A stretch of 64,000 bases of DNA from NCBI GenBank assembly GCA_963277665.1, contig OY728136.1:811543123-811607122 (forward strand), given 5' to 3'. This DNA comes from Viscum album (lineage: Eukaryota > Streptophyta > Magnoliopsida > Santalales > Viscaceae). The notes beneath the pieces are model-generated. The model ran no database searches. It worked only from the letters and a program-made list of their open reading frames with translations, and was not told where the DNA came from. Positions 23,525 through 35,300 of the stretch are shown piece by piece (within the stretch, counting starts at the first letter, position 1; the number at the start of each line of letters is the position of its first letter). A program made the translations under genes and the position numbers.

Positions 23525-23845
23525 CCGTTGAGATTCGCATTGCCAGACCTCCACCACCCTCAAGATTCTTGTTGTCGGACCTCCGCTGCCAGCTAAGCTT
23601 CTCTTTACCGGACCTCTATCGCCCTCGAACTTCACATTGCCGGACCTCCACCGCCCTCGAGCTTCATATTTCCAGACCACTGTTGCCCACTAAGCTTTGC
23701 ATTGCTGGACCTCCGCTTCCCTCGAGCTTCGCGTTGCCCGACCTCCGCCGTCCCCGATCTTCATGTGCCGAACCTCCACCACCTCGATCTTCGCATTGGC
23801 GGACCTCCGCCGCCCTCGATCTTCGTATTGTCGGACCAGGTGTGC
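23525..23845 (+). repeat. GC-rich minisatellite, about 32-33 bp unit, about 10 copies
   Basis: The unit runs TTCGCATTGCCGGACCTCCG followed by CCGCCCTCGAGC or close variants. Most copies begin TTC and contain GGACCTCC. A 33 bp unit keeps a frame open on both strands, which explains the overlapping open frames here, for example 23491-23883. Repeated peptide such as RTSTALELHIS is a product of the repeat and shows no domain. Confidence 0.85.
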
Positions 23846-25399
23846 AATGTTTTTTTGGTCCCCTTGTACACATACTCTTATAGAATTATGAGGAACCATT
23901 TTTTAGAATTATTACATCATGAAGTTGAGTTTGTGAAATTTTTGGTTGAAGGTTTAACAACCTTGGTTTTCTGCCACCACATGTTAGAACGCACCTAGAT
24001 GGAGTGCATCCGTGAGTGTGGGAAATTTTTTTTTTCATTGATGGACCTGTTGAGGTAGTTAAATGAGTGAGATGGGCCAATGATATATAATTTTTCAGTA
24101 TATTGATATCCCATGATATTAAATGGGAACCAATTCTTATTTAGTTCTTCAACATGGTGCGGTATGTTATTGGCATCAGAAAGAGGGAGCCCTCTCGGTT
24201 GAAGGATAAATTCATTTCAAAGTTTTATATCATACAATAGGGACATGAACCATGTTTTTTAACTTCATGCAATGAGAAAATTGGAAACACATTTTAATAT
24301 CTTGTGATTAGGATTATGATAATGTATTTTAAGGTTGAATATATTTTACAAAAATGTTACACAGTTTCTTATCATGCAAATAAAACATATAGTGAGGGTG
24401 AGGTGAATTTTCCATCCATAGAGTCCCTACACCATGTGAAATATGTGTAGAGGATGATAAAGGATTAAGTTCATGATTCATGGACCAAAGGGGTTGTGTT
24501 CCAGAATTTTTTATGTTTCATGAAAGAAAAATGGCCTGATGTGAAAAGGGGCTTGTGGCGGCTCAACACCATAAGAAACAACATATAACTAGGATGTTGT
24601 ATTTTTAGTTCAAATCTATATATCTCAAAATAAAGGGATTATTTATTCAAGTAAAATATCTCTTGAGAAACCTAGTATTGGTGGAAATATTGATATGCTC
24701 ATCATCAATGGAGATCAATGAGTTTACACTATCAGAGTGAAATTTATGAAAAATTTAAGGTCCTTCCCACATGGATTCCAGTTTCACTAGATTCCGCCTA
24801 GATATCATCGATTCCCTTAGATCCAAAACCATGTCACCGTAATGTAAGGAATTAAGGATAACATTTTTCTTTTTATTGACAACACCAACTGGTTGTGATG
24901 CATTTCTAGGTCATCCAACGCTAGAACCCTATTTTCTTCGAGGGGTTCCCCCCCTTGATTCCTTCATGATATATAAGTAAATTTTTCTGGAATTTCACTT
25001 GTATGGAATGATGCCCAGACTACCAAGCTTTAGAACCTTGCCACCCCCACCTCCATCTTTGTCCTTCTCCCTCACTGAGGTTACTGACTGCTTCTCTGTA
25101 GTGGCTATTCCCCTTCCTAGCAGTGTTTGTTCTGTCTCCCTTAGATCTAAGCCAGTCATCCAGCTCCAAATACTTATTGATATAGAGAGAACTCCCTCAC
25201 CAGCCCCCAAGTATCATTTCCCTTCTCTACCATGCCCCTTTGGATCCTTATCTCCCACTCATATGAAACTTACCAACCAGAAGGGATTATGAACATGTTC
25301 AAAATCTAGGGACATCAATGAGAGATCATCCTCCCACTTCAATAAGGCTTGTAGCTCTTGATCCAATGAGAGAGCCCTATCCTACCCATCATTATTATC
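23846..25399. other. CACTA interior without a recognised gene
   Basis: No transposase domain, LTR or RNA gene was recognised. The plus strand near 24760-24960 reads fragments such as LPTWIPVSLDSA that could be a very decayed LINE ORF1, because a LINE endonuclease follows, but the match is too weak to call. Pyrimidine-rich sequence at 25020-25100 creates spurious open frames. Confidence 0.5.
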
Positions 25400-25681
25400 T
25401 TCATATGTAATGCTCATGGTCTAAGTTCCCATGTTAAATCAGACTTCCGCACCATGGAAATCAAAAATCATAATGTCCTTGTTGTTGTTGTCAAATAACA
25501 CAAAAAACCCTATAATAATCATAGAATTCTCCTTTAATATTAAGTTTCATGGATTTATACACTCTGACCCCCAACGTACACAACTGGGTATTTTGGTACA
25601 ATAAATATGTTGATGAGACTATTCAAGATTGTAATCAATTCTTCACTACCAAGGTGCCCAACGGTGACACCTCATTCCTAA
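25400..25681 (+). pseudogene. LINE (L1-type) endonuclease fragment, part 1
   Basis: The plus strand reads FSFNIKFHGFIHSDPQ, then, after an in-frame stop, FFTTKVPNGDTSFL up to 25681. The frame continues exactly after element B at 36443 with MTFVFGIYDPLQRESLW. Together these match the apurinic-type endonuclease of plant L1 LINEs. The domain would nick target DNA for target-primed reverse transcription. B interrupts it with a CCTAA duplication. Confidence 0.72.
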
Positions 25682-28600
25682 TGTAACACCCCAAGATTTC
25701 ATAGTGTGTTATTTCTTCAAAATAATACAATAACTTGCACTACACGCAACACTGAGTTCAATTGCACCATGACTTACCAAAAAAAAATCCATTAAAAGAG
25801 GTCATGAATAGTATTAACTAAATTTTAAACTTTATATAATCCTTATAATTTTAGAATCCATATTATGAGTTTCTTAGTCATAATGCAAGAACAGATTCAT
25901 TTTCAGTATTGCACTTTTATCAACTTTTGATAGTGAAACCTTTTTAAATACAATATTTTAAACTTTTTGACTAAATGGAGACATCAAAAAATTTAAAATG
26001 AAACATCCCAAGCTTCCACGATACGCTTTCCTTTGAATAAAACAGTAGCGTGTGTTGCACGCAACTTCGAGTTCTAACACACCGTAACCAATCAAACTAG
26101 CTGTTATGAATAGTAATACCTACTTTTTGAAGTTATATATATTTTATATTTTAAAATGGACTTCATTTTTGAATTCGGAATATCAAATTTAGCCTAAGGT
26201 GAAATTTTGGTACTTTTCGGATAACTTTCATATTTTGATGAATAGTGAAAATTACTAAATTTTAATTAAAAACAACTTTTTTAATCAAAATAATTAATAG
26301 TAATAAATTATGAATTTGAGTGGTTTTAAAGTATATTTAGAATATATTTGTACTATTTAATATAATGCTGGTCATTGGACATAATTTTACAATTAAACCG
26401 AACATAAACAAGTGTCAATCTTTTGATAGTTATTATCTCTTAAAAACACGCTTTTTGTTTTGACAGCGGGAATTAATTTTAAATTAATTTCTGCCACTTC
26501 TGTGTTTTGAATTTAGGAAAATGGATTCCATATTTGGAATCAGGATGTTCAAATTGTGTAAATAGGTAACTTTTATTTTTAGACATTTTGAATAATTACT
26601 GCGGTAAATATTTTATTTACCATGGTTAAGGGTAAATCCGGTAAATAAGGGTTAAAAAAATAATATTATAATAATACTAAATTACCCTAAAACGTGTCTT
26701 AACCCTATTGGTTGATACATGGTCGACCATGGGCATCTTTGTGTCAATTTTGGGACCCCATGGATCCACTTGTAAGTGATAATGACACTTTATTTTAATT
26801 AAGTCAAAATGAATACAAAAATGACACAAGCATATATCGTTTAGAAAAACAATTGTTACATAGGGTTATATAAGTTGGATTTTAGATTATAAATATTCAT
26901 TAGAAAGATAAAAAGATTTCCTACATAATGATATTTTATTTATAATTTTTAGACATTAAATAATTTATTTTATTTATGACACAATGATGATGCAGTAATT
27001 ACTATAATAGTGAAAAATTAAAATAATTGATATTATAAATACCCAAAAAAATATAATATGAAACTTTTAATGAATTAAACTAATTTTCTAGGATAATATG
27101 ATATATTAGGATTGATTTAATTGACTTTGTTTGAAGTAATAAATCTGTTATGAGTTTCACAAAAATCAACTATTGAATAGTGTCAAAATTGACATAAAAG
27201 AGTTTTTAAAACAAATATTATATTATTAATTGATATTAAATTCCTAAAAATCTAAGGTTCGGCCAAGAGACTTATATAAGGATAGGTTAATTATTAATGG
27301 ACCACTTGGGGGACGCTTGGATGTATATAGTAAGTTTATTAACCATATTATATAAAACTACAAAGAGACATTGTAAAAGTGAAACTAATTAACTTATAGT
27401 TAATACTTAAAGATAAGGTTAATATAAGTACCCAAACCTGTCTAAATTATATTGGTTGAGTGGTTTTAGACCTATCCCCACCTTAACCTTTGAATAATCA
27501 ACTTTGGAGCCTTTAGAAACCGAATATGAATTTATTATAAATTAATATTTCTAACTTTTCCAAAGGTGCCCCTCACCCCTCTTATAAAAGGGCACTCCTC
27601 CTTCTCATTTCTTCACACCTTAAAATCCTTTTGGCTCGGCCAAACTCTGCCCAAATACTCTCCCAACATCCCTCAATACAACCTAGAGGCCTTAGTTTGA
27701 TCAGAAAGCCAACCTAAGGAGCCCTTTTGATCAAATCAAAAGGAAGAACCCGAAGAAGAGGTAATGATTTCACCACCCTTCTCCAAGTTCATTTCTTCTT
27801 CCACTTCTTCTTCCTTTGTTCTTACCATTATAAAATAATAACTCCAGTATCTCACATATACTGTGATGTTATTATAAATATGGTAAAATCATATTCAGTA
27901 TTCTATCCACCCTTTGAATAACATGTCACCATACGTGCGTACGTACGGCTTACTGTCTCCACGTCGTGGTGTAATTGTTATTCAATATAATATTATTTGG
28001 ATGGGTATAATAATGATGTGTAACTCATGTAAATAATAAATATAAAATGTTAATGATTCTGTATATATGATATACCCTCCATTTATATATTATTTTAACA
28101 TCAAAAGAATGATATTGTTGCTCGTGCGTACGTACGGACTACCGTCTCCACGAACGCGATGAGATTCATTCTCCATCGTATCCATTCAAGTATAATTATC
28201 ATTTGATGATTTAAAAATGATGTTTAAGGACTTGATATCATTCTGGATATTAATAATATAAAACCTATCCTTTACAAACATGTCTTACGTAACAAAACAT
28301 ATAAAAGAAAACAAGTAAGTTAACACCCGATATAATGATAATACTAAGATATTATTATCAAATCAATATTAAAAGATCATATATGATATCATATTAATGT
28401 ATATGATTCTTGTATAATTTAATAACAATTATTTCACCATTATACAGGAGGTTAACCTACCCCAACCAAGGAAAAGTACAAGGTAAGGGTTATTTCACAA
28501 TCTCTTCATTATCCGAGGTTGTTTATACATAATAATCTACTGGGATCTCTTTATCATCCACATCCATGTTTATTAAAAATGTATTTCAAAACATTTTTAC

Positions 28601-29777
28601 TATTTACTAGAATATGAGTTAAAGTCATTTATACCCTTTTTGACTTTTATAAGTGGTTTATAAAGGAATATTTCGATCGTTTTCAAAACAAGGTCCTTTT
28701 TAACCTTTTCGACAGAATTAAGGTAAGAATGTTTTTTTTAACTTATACGGCGGGTGCGGCTATTTTCCGCCGTTATAAAATCTTCAAAGCTTCCCTTACA
28801 AGATTATAAGAATATTTTCAAAGAAAATGTTTTATTTTATATGGATCTTAAATTATTTCAAAATAAAAGGAGATATTTCTTTAAAAAGAATTTTGATTTC
28901 ATCTATGTCAACATCCTTTGATGGATTTTAAGATTATTTGAAGTTGATTTATTATGATACAAAACTTCTATATTGTATTGAAGGTTTTGTGATATGTTTG
29001 ACTGTGGATCTGCTATTTTTATACCATTCCTAGTTTATGGTGAAAGTATTGACATTTCATATGCTAGTTTTAATATGAATGTTTATGTTATGTTTAAACC
29101 TTTTCATATGGGAATGCATTGGACTTAATATGTGACGGGTGGAGCCCGCTATAGCTCCTCGATGCATCGGTAGGTCTCATGAGACAAACTAGTGTCTTGG
29201 CACAAGGCCTTGACAAAATCTTATTTGTAGTCTTGGCACGAGGCCTTGGCTATGTGGTTATGATAGTCTGGCATTATGCATTCCATCATTATGAAAGTGG
29301 TTATTGATTTTTCATGTGATTATTCGATTAGTAGAATAACAATGTGAATAAGTAAATGGCATTATTTCATTTCATTTATGCCATACTATGTTGAAAGTTC
29401 AAGTTTTAAAGGCTTTTGTTTTAGTTATACATTTCCTTAAATGTTTATTCTTATTTATGAAAGTTTCCGCTATATTGTTATCCTTACTGGGCATTTGAGC
29501 TCACCCCTTTTCTATGTTTTATTTTTCCCAGGAAGTGAAGAAGTAAATTATGAATGACCTGCAGGGATATTATGTGGGGATATGAGTGTGGATTATGGAG
29601 ACAATATGTTGTTGTAGTAGTTTTTCGTTTAATGATGTAATGTAAACCTTATGAATATATCTAGTGTTTCCAAGGCTACTAAACCAATCGGTCTTTCGAG
29701 ATTTGATCTTTATTGTGATCATGCCAATGTTACGAAGTAATGCACCGACTCTGGGTAGCTGGGTTCGGGGCGTTACA
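25682..29777 (+). repeat. 5' LTR of element B (4,096 bp)
   Basis: Ends are TGTAACACC and CGTTACA. The first 317 bp (25682-25998) look like an extra LTR start placed before the ancestral start at 25999 (TGAAACATCCCAAGC), which aligns with the beginning of the element A LTR. A TATA box lies at 27583-27590, two GC-rich CGTACGTACG blocks near 27935 and 28125, a candidate 35 bp leader exon at 28448-28482, and a palindrome-rich block at 29132-29250. Confidence 0.95.
27583..27590 (+). promoter_or_regulatory. TATA box, element B 5' LTR
   Basis: CCCCTCTTATAAAAGGGCAC carries TATAAAAG in a GC-richer setting, conserved with both element A LTRs and with element E (59444). It would start the genomic RNA near 27620 and give a leader of about 2.1 kb before the primer site. 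Confidence 0.72.
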
Positions 29778-29779
29778 GT

Positions 29780-29790
29780 TGGTATCAGAG
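29780..29790 (+). promoter_or_regulatory. Primer binding site (initiator tRNA-Met type), element B
   Basis: TGGTATCAGAGG lies two bases after the LTR end at 29777. It matches the first eleven bases of the standard plant tRNA-Met primer site. Confidence 0.9.
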
Positions 29791-30278
29791 GAAGTTTAGT
29801 ACAAACCTTGGAAGCTAGATTTAGATAAACTCTGATTAGAGCACGTAGACCTAAGATGAACTTTGAGTATTAGTATAGAAGAACTTCCTAGAATTTTGGT
29901 ATTGTAGAGATTTTGTGAGTTTTCCGAGCAATACATCCCTGTCTGGATACGAGCAGGTAGAGGCAGCTCTGGCACAGATGTACCTAGGGGTAAAACCCGA
30001 AAACACCGCTTTGAGCTAGACTCGAACGGGAACTGGTGCACGACAACGGGCCTTGCTGCACTCTTGGTTACGACACTCCCGGGGGATATGCTTAGGATAA
30101 CTCTCATTTTCATTACAAATCATTATGAAGGGTTTATGAGTATATACTTCCTCAAAGAAAACATTTTTATGATTATGGATTATATGCATAAATAGTTCAA
30201 TTTATGTTAAGTGTTTTATAAGTATGGGATTATGTATTTTGATTCATAAACTGATCTAGTTTATGCCATTGTTTAGAA

Positions 30279-30824
30279 ATGGCGCCCAGTAGAAGGAATG
30301 AGAACTCCAGAAATACACATGATTCAAAGAGAAGGAAGGATCATATCTTTCATGGTCTTAAGCTAGAATTTATAAGAGAAATAGTCTCCCATGTATTATC
30401 ATCATATGAAGAAATAATATCATGTGTTGATAAGATAAGTAAAGAGTTTACTGAGTCCTATGGCTTTGAAGGGAATCAAGAGAAGAAAAGGATGGAAGAG
30501 AGAAAGATGGATAAAGGGAAAAGGGAAAAGAAGAATTTTCCCATATGTGGTAACTGTGGAAAGAAACACCCTGGAACTTGCCTGAAAGGAATGGGAGTTT
30601 GTTATAAGTGTGAAGGAAAAGGGCACAAAGTACGTGACTGCAAGGGTAAGAAAATGGTTTTAAATGTACAATGCTTCATTTGCAAGGAGTTTGGACACTA
30701 CGCGAACCTATGTCCCAGTCATCAGACTATGCCGCAAATGATGTTATTGGATAATAATCAAGTTATGATACTACCACAGATGAAGAGGAATGATTTGAGT
30801 TCTTATGTTGATTATGTCAATTGA
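30279..30824 (+). CDS. Shortened Gag of element B (nucleocapsid-type, 181 aa)
   Basis: The ORF starts MAPSRRNENS, matching the original start of the element A gag, then jumps near residue 22 to sequence equal to the end of the capsid domain (FHGLKLEF). About 170 residues of capsid domain are missing compared with element A. A lysine-rich linker follows, then three zinc knuckles: CGNCGKKHPGTC, CYKCEGKGHKVRDC and CFICKEFGHYANLC. The frame has no stop. It could bind RNA but should not assemble a capsid by itself. It may be a deletion product still transposed by helper elements, since the copy carrying it inserted recently. Start choice is supported by homology with element A. Confidence 0.85.
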   Translation: MAPSRRNENSRNTHDSKRRKDHIFHGLKLEFIREIVSHVLSSYEEIISCVDKISKEFTESYGFEGNQEKKRMEERKMDKGKREKKNFPICGNCGKKHPGTCLKGMGVCYKCEGKGHKVRDCKGKKMVLNVQCFICKEFGHYANLCPSHQTMPQMMLLDNNQVMILPQMKRNDLSSYVDYVN

Positions 30825-32334
30825 GTGTTGTATCAACAATGTATTTGTTACAATAATCATGGAGTATATAAGGATTGTACTGCAGTACTATTTCATTAAG
30901 GACTTGAGATTGTGTGGAAAAAAGAAAAGTGACTCAATAGCAGGTTAAATTTTTGGAAAATATATGGGTGAGAGAAAGATAAACCATAATATGGTTCTGA
31001 TACCGAGGTAGTAATTTTAGAATAATACATGATTGATTTGGATAAATTATATTGGATATTCTTGAATACCCTGGAACTGATTAATGATTTGTATATTCCA
31101 TCATTGTTGGGGTTTAAAACATTTTTGGATTAATGAAGTATATCCAGCTTTCTATATGGAATAAGGGAGCATGAATGTAATCAATAAGGAATATGGTAAT
31201 TCAGGATGTTTCGGTGTATTAAAAGAATACATGATGAAGGTATTCATATGCTATTACGGGGTAAAAAGGTTCTACATTATGTTTACCTTACTTATAAATG
31301 TTGGACTGTGAGTTTGGATAGAAGTATTTTGGATAGTTCTAGTTTGGATTATTTTGGATTGCCATAAAAGGACAACCCGGAGGTCGGGCGGCAACCCGTC
31401 GCATCCGGCAAGGCTGCGAGACTTGAACCCACAACCGAAGGGCGACAAGGGTGTATCACCTACCACTGGCCCATGAGATGTCCTGGATTAAATAATTTAG
31501 TTTTATTAAAAGATCATGTAGATGAATTATAAATTCGTTTATTTTGGAACCCTATACGAATAGTGTAAATAGAATTTTTTTACATTCTATTATCTTTTAG
31601 AGTGAAAGATGAGTTTGTGGTAGAAATTTATTAATGGATAAAACTCTAATTATAAAGTAAGTATATCTCCTTATGATCTTAGCCAATCTCATAAATAAAT
31701 TCCTCAATATTAAGAAAAGAAACTTTGAACAAAAATGTTTTCCTAGATGGTACCTTAAATCATCACTAATTTATGGCTTTGGGATTGTTGGCCTTTTCAT
31801 AGCCATGTTCTCTACCACTCTCCATCAGATAATTGATGGTTAGATTTCTCTTCCATATCCATATTTTCCTACATGGAACCCTAGTATGTGTTATTTTCGG
31901 TAATCTTCATACTTTCGACTCTTTATAGAGGCCTCATTAATTCATTTTTCGATGTGGTATTTCAACTAAGATATTTTGAAACGTCAAAAATGTGTTATTC
32001 CAATACCCTATATTTTGTTGAACCGATGGTACTTCAAATCATCATAGATTGATGAGTTTAAGGGCCTCAATTATACACTTGTTTTTGATTGATGACCTCA
32101 ATAACTACCTATAAATATTTACGTTTTTCCTCCGATTATATGTCTCTAATTGCCACCAATGTTCTCCTAATCAAGATCATAATTTGGTGGTGACCCTTTG
32201 ATTTCTCTTTTCCTCATATTAAGACTAAATTTTAGTAACCCAATTTCCGATGTGGGTTTTCCCACAAATATATTTTCTACTTTCAACCTTTTATTTTTGA
32301 AGAACAATTTCAAATTGCGAGGACGCAATTTATT
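30825..32334 (+). other. Non-coding internal region of element B
   Basis: Between gag and the polypurine tract no protease, RT or integrase motif is seen in any frame. The only recognisable item is the antisense SINE-like unit at 31364-31486. The short open frame 32167-32397 (minus) crosses into the LTR and shows no domain. Confidence 0.75.
31364..31486 (-). repeat. tRNA-derived SINE-like unit, antisense to element B
   Basis: On the minus strand it starts CCAGGACATCTC. It has an A-box-like GGCCAGTGGTAGG and, about 44 bases on, a B-box-like GGTTCAAGTCTC, and ends GGGTTGTCCTTTTA. It is clearly homologous to 10312-10435 in element A, at the same relative place and orientation. The two copies differ at many sites, so the insertion predates the split of the A and B lineages. 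Confidence 0.7.
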
Positions 32335-32348
32335 GAAAGAGGGGAGAA
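32335..32348 (+). promoter_or_regulatory. Polypurine tract, element B
   Basis: GAAAGAGGGGAGAA directly precedes the 3' LTR start at 32349. It is a textbook plus-strand primer tract, uninterrupted by pyrimidines. Confidence 0.92.
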
Positions 32349-35300
32349 TGTAACACCCCAAGATTTCATAGTGTGTTATTTCTTCAAAATAATTCAATAA
32401 CTTGCACTACACGCAACACTGAGTTCAATTGCACCATGACTTACCAAAAAAAAGCCATTAAAATAGGTCATGAATAGTATTAACTAAATTTTAAACTTTA
32501 TATAATCCTTATAATTTTAGAATCCATATTATGAGTTTCTTAGTCATAATGCAAGAACAGATTCATTTTCAGTATTTCACTTTTATCAACTTTTGATAGT
32601 GAAACCTTTTTAAATACAATATTTTAAACTTTTTGACTAAATGGAGACATCAAAAAATTTAAAATGAAACATCCCAAGCTTCCACGGTACGCTTTCCTTT
32701 TAATCAAACAGTAGCGTGTGTTGTACGCAACTTCGAGTTCTAACACACCGTAACCAATCAAACTAGCTGTTATGAATAGTAATACCTACTTTTTGAAGTT
32801 ATATATATTTTATATTTTAAAATGGACTTCATTTTTGGATTCGGAATATCAAATTTAGCCTAAGGTGAAATTTTGGTACTTTTCGGATAACTTTCATATT
32901 TTGATGAATAGTGAAAATTACTAAATTTTAATTAAAAACAACTTTTTTAATCAAAATAATTAATAGTAATAAATTATGAATTTGAGTGGTTTTAAAGTAT
33001 ATTTAGAATATATTTTTACTATTTAATATAATGTTGGTCATTGGACATAATTTTACAATTAAACCGAACATAAACAAGTGTCAATCTTTTGATAGTTATT
33101 ATCTCTTAAAAACACGCTTTTTGTTTTGACAGCGGGAATTAATTTTAAATTAATTTCTTCCAATTCTGTGTTTTGAATTTAGGAAAATGGATTCCATATT
33201 TGGAATCAGGATGGTCAAATTATGTAAATAGGTAACTTTTATTTTTAGACATTTTGAATAATTACTGCGGTAAATATTTTATTTACCATGGTTAAGGGTA
33301 AATCCGGTAAATAAGGGTTAGAAAAATAATATTATAATAATACTAAATTACCCTAAAACGTGTCTTAACCCTATTGGTTGATATATGGTCGACCATGGGC
33401 ATCTTTGTGTCAATTTTGGGACCCCATGGATCCACTTGTAAGTGATAATGACACTTTATTTTAATTAAGTCAAAATGAATACAAAAATGACACAAGCATA
33501 TATCTTTTAGCAAAACAATTGTTACATAGGGTTATATAAGTTGGATTTTAGATTATAAATATTAATTAGAAAGATAAAAAGATTTACTACATAATGATAT
33601 TTTATTTATAATTTTTAGACATTAAATAATTTATTTTATTTATGACACAATGATGATGCAATAATTACTATAATAGTGAACAATTAAAATAATTGATATT
33701 ATAAATACCCAAAAAAATATAATATGAAACTTTTAATGAATTAAACTAATTTTATAGGATAATATGATATATTAGGATTGATATAATTGACTTTGTTCGA
33801 AGTAATCAATCTGTTATGAGTTTCACAAAAATCAACTATTGAATAGTGTCAAAATTGACATAAAAGAGTTTTTAAAACAAATATTATATTATTAATTGAT
33901 ATTAAATTCCTAAAAATCTAAGGTTCGGACAAGAGACTTATATAAGGATAGTTTCATCATTAATGGATCACTTGGGGGTCGCTTGGATGTATATAGTAAG
34001 TTTATTAACCATATTATATAAAAATACAAAGAGACATTGTAAAAGTGAAACTAATTAACTTATAGTTAATACTTAAAGATAAGGTTAATATAAGTACCCA
34101 AACCTGTCTAAATTATATTGGTTGAGTGGTTTTCGACCTATCCCCACCTTAACCTTTGAATAATCAACTTTGGAGCCTTTAGAAACCGAATATGAATTTA
34201 TTATAAATTAATATTTCTAACTTTTCCAAAGGTGCCCCTCACCCCTCTTATAAAAGGGCACTCCTCCTTCTCATTTCTTCACACCTTAAAAGCCTTTTGG
34301 CTCGGCCAAACTCTGCCCAAATACTATCTAAACATCCCTCAATACAACCTAGAGGACTTAGTTTGATCAGAAATCCAACCTAAGGAGCCCTTTTGATCAA
34401 ATCAAAATGAAGAACCCGAAGAAGAGGTAATGATTTCACCACCCTTCTCCAAGTTCATTTCTTCTTCCACTTCTTCTTCCTTTGTTCTTACCATTCTAAA
34501 ATAATAACTCCAGTATCTCACATATACTGTGATTTTATTATAAATATGGTACAATCATATTCAGTATTCTATCCACCCTTTGAATAACATGTCACCATAC
34601 GTGCGTACGTACGGCTTACCGTCTCCACGTCGTGGTGTAATTGTTATTCAATATAATATTATTTGGATGGGTATAATAATGATGTGTAACTCATGTAAAT
34701 AATAAATATAACATTTTAATGATTCTGTATATATGATATAACATCCATTTATATATTATTTTAATATCAAAAGAATGATATTGTCGCTCGTGCGTACGTA
34801 CGGACTACCGTCTCCACGAACGCGATGAGATTCATTCTCCATCGTATCCATTCAAGTATAATTATCATTTGATGATTTAAAAATGATGTTTAAGGACTTG
34901 ATATAATTATGGATATTAATAATATAAAACCTATCCTTTACAAACATGTCTTACGTAACAAAACATATAAAAGAAAACAAGTAAGTTAACACCCGATATA
35001 ATGATAATACTAAGATATTATTATCAAATCAATATTAAAAGATCATATATGATATCATATTAATGTATATGATTCTTGTATAATTTAATAACAATTATTT
35101 CACCATTATACAGGAGGTTATCCTACCCCAACCAAGGAAAAGTACAAGGTAAGGGTTATTTCACAATCTCTTCATTATCCGAGGTTGTTTATACGTAATA
35201 ATCTACTGGGATCTCTTTATCATCCACATCCATGTTTCTTAAAAATGTATTTCAAAACATTTTTACTATTTACTAGAATATGAGTTAAAGTCATTTATAC

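Noticed and set aside
23480..23998. Overlapping open frames of 64-130 codons on both strands
   Set aside because: They are translations of the 32-33 bp GC-rich repeat; peptide repeats follow the DNA period and no start context or domain supports a gene.
24995..25292. Two opposing frames of 71 and 97 codons
   Set aside because: They come from a pyrimidine-rich stretch with low complexity; no family resemblance was seen.
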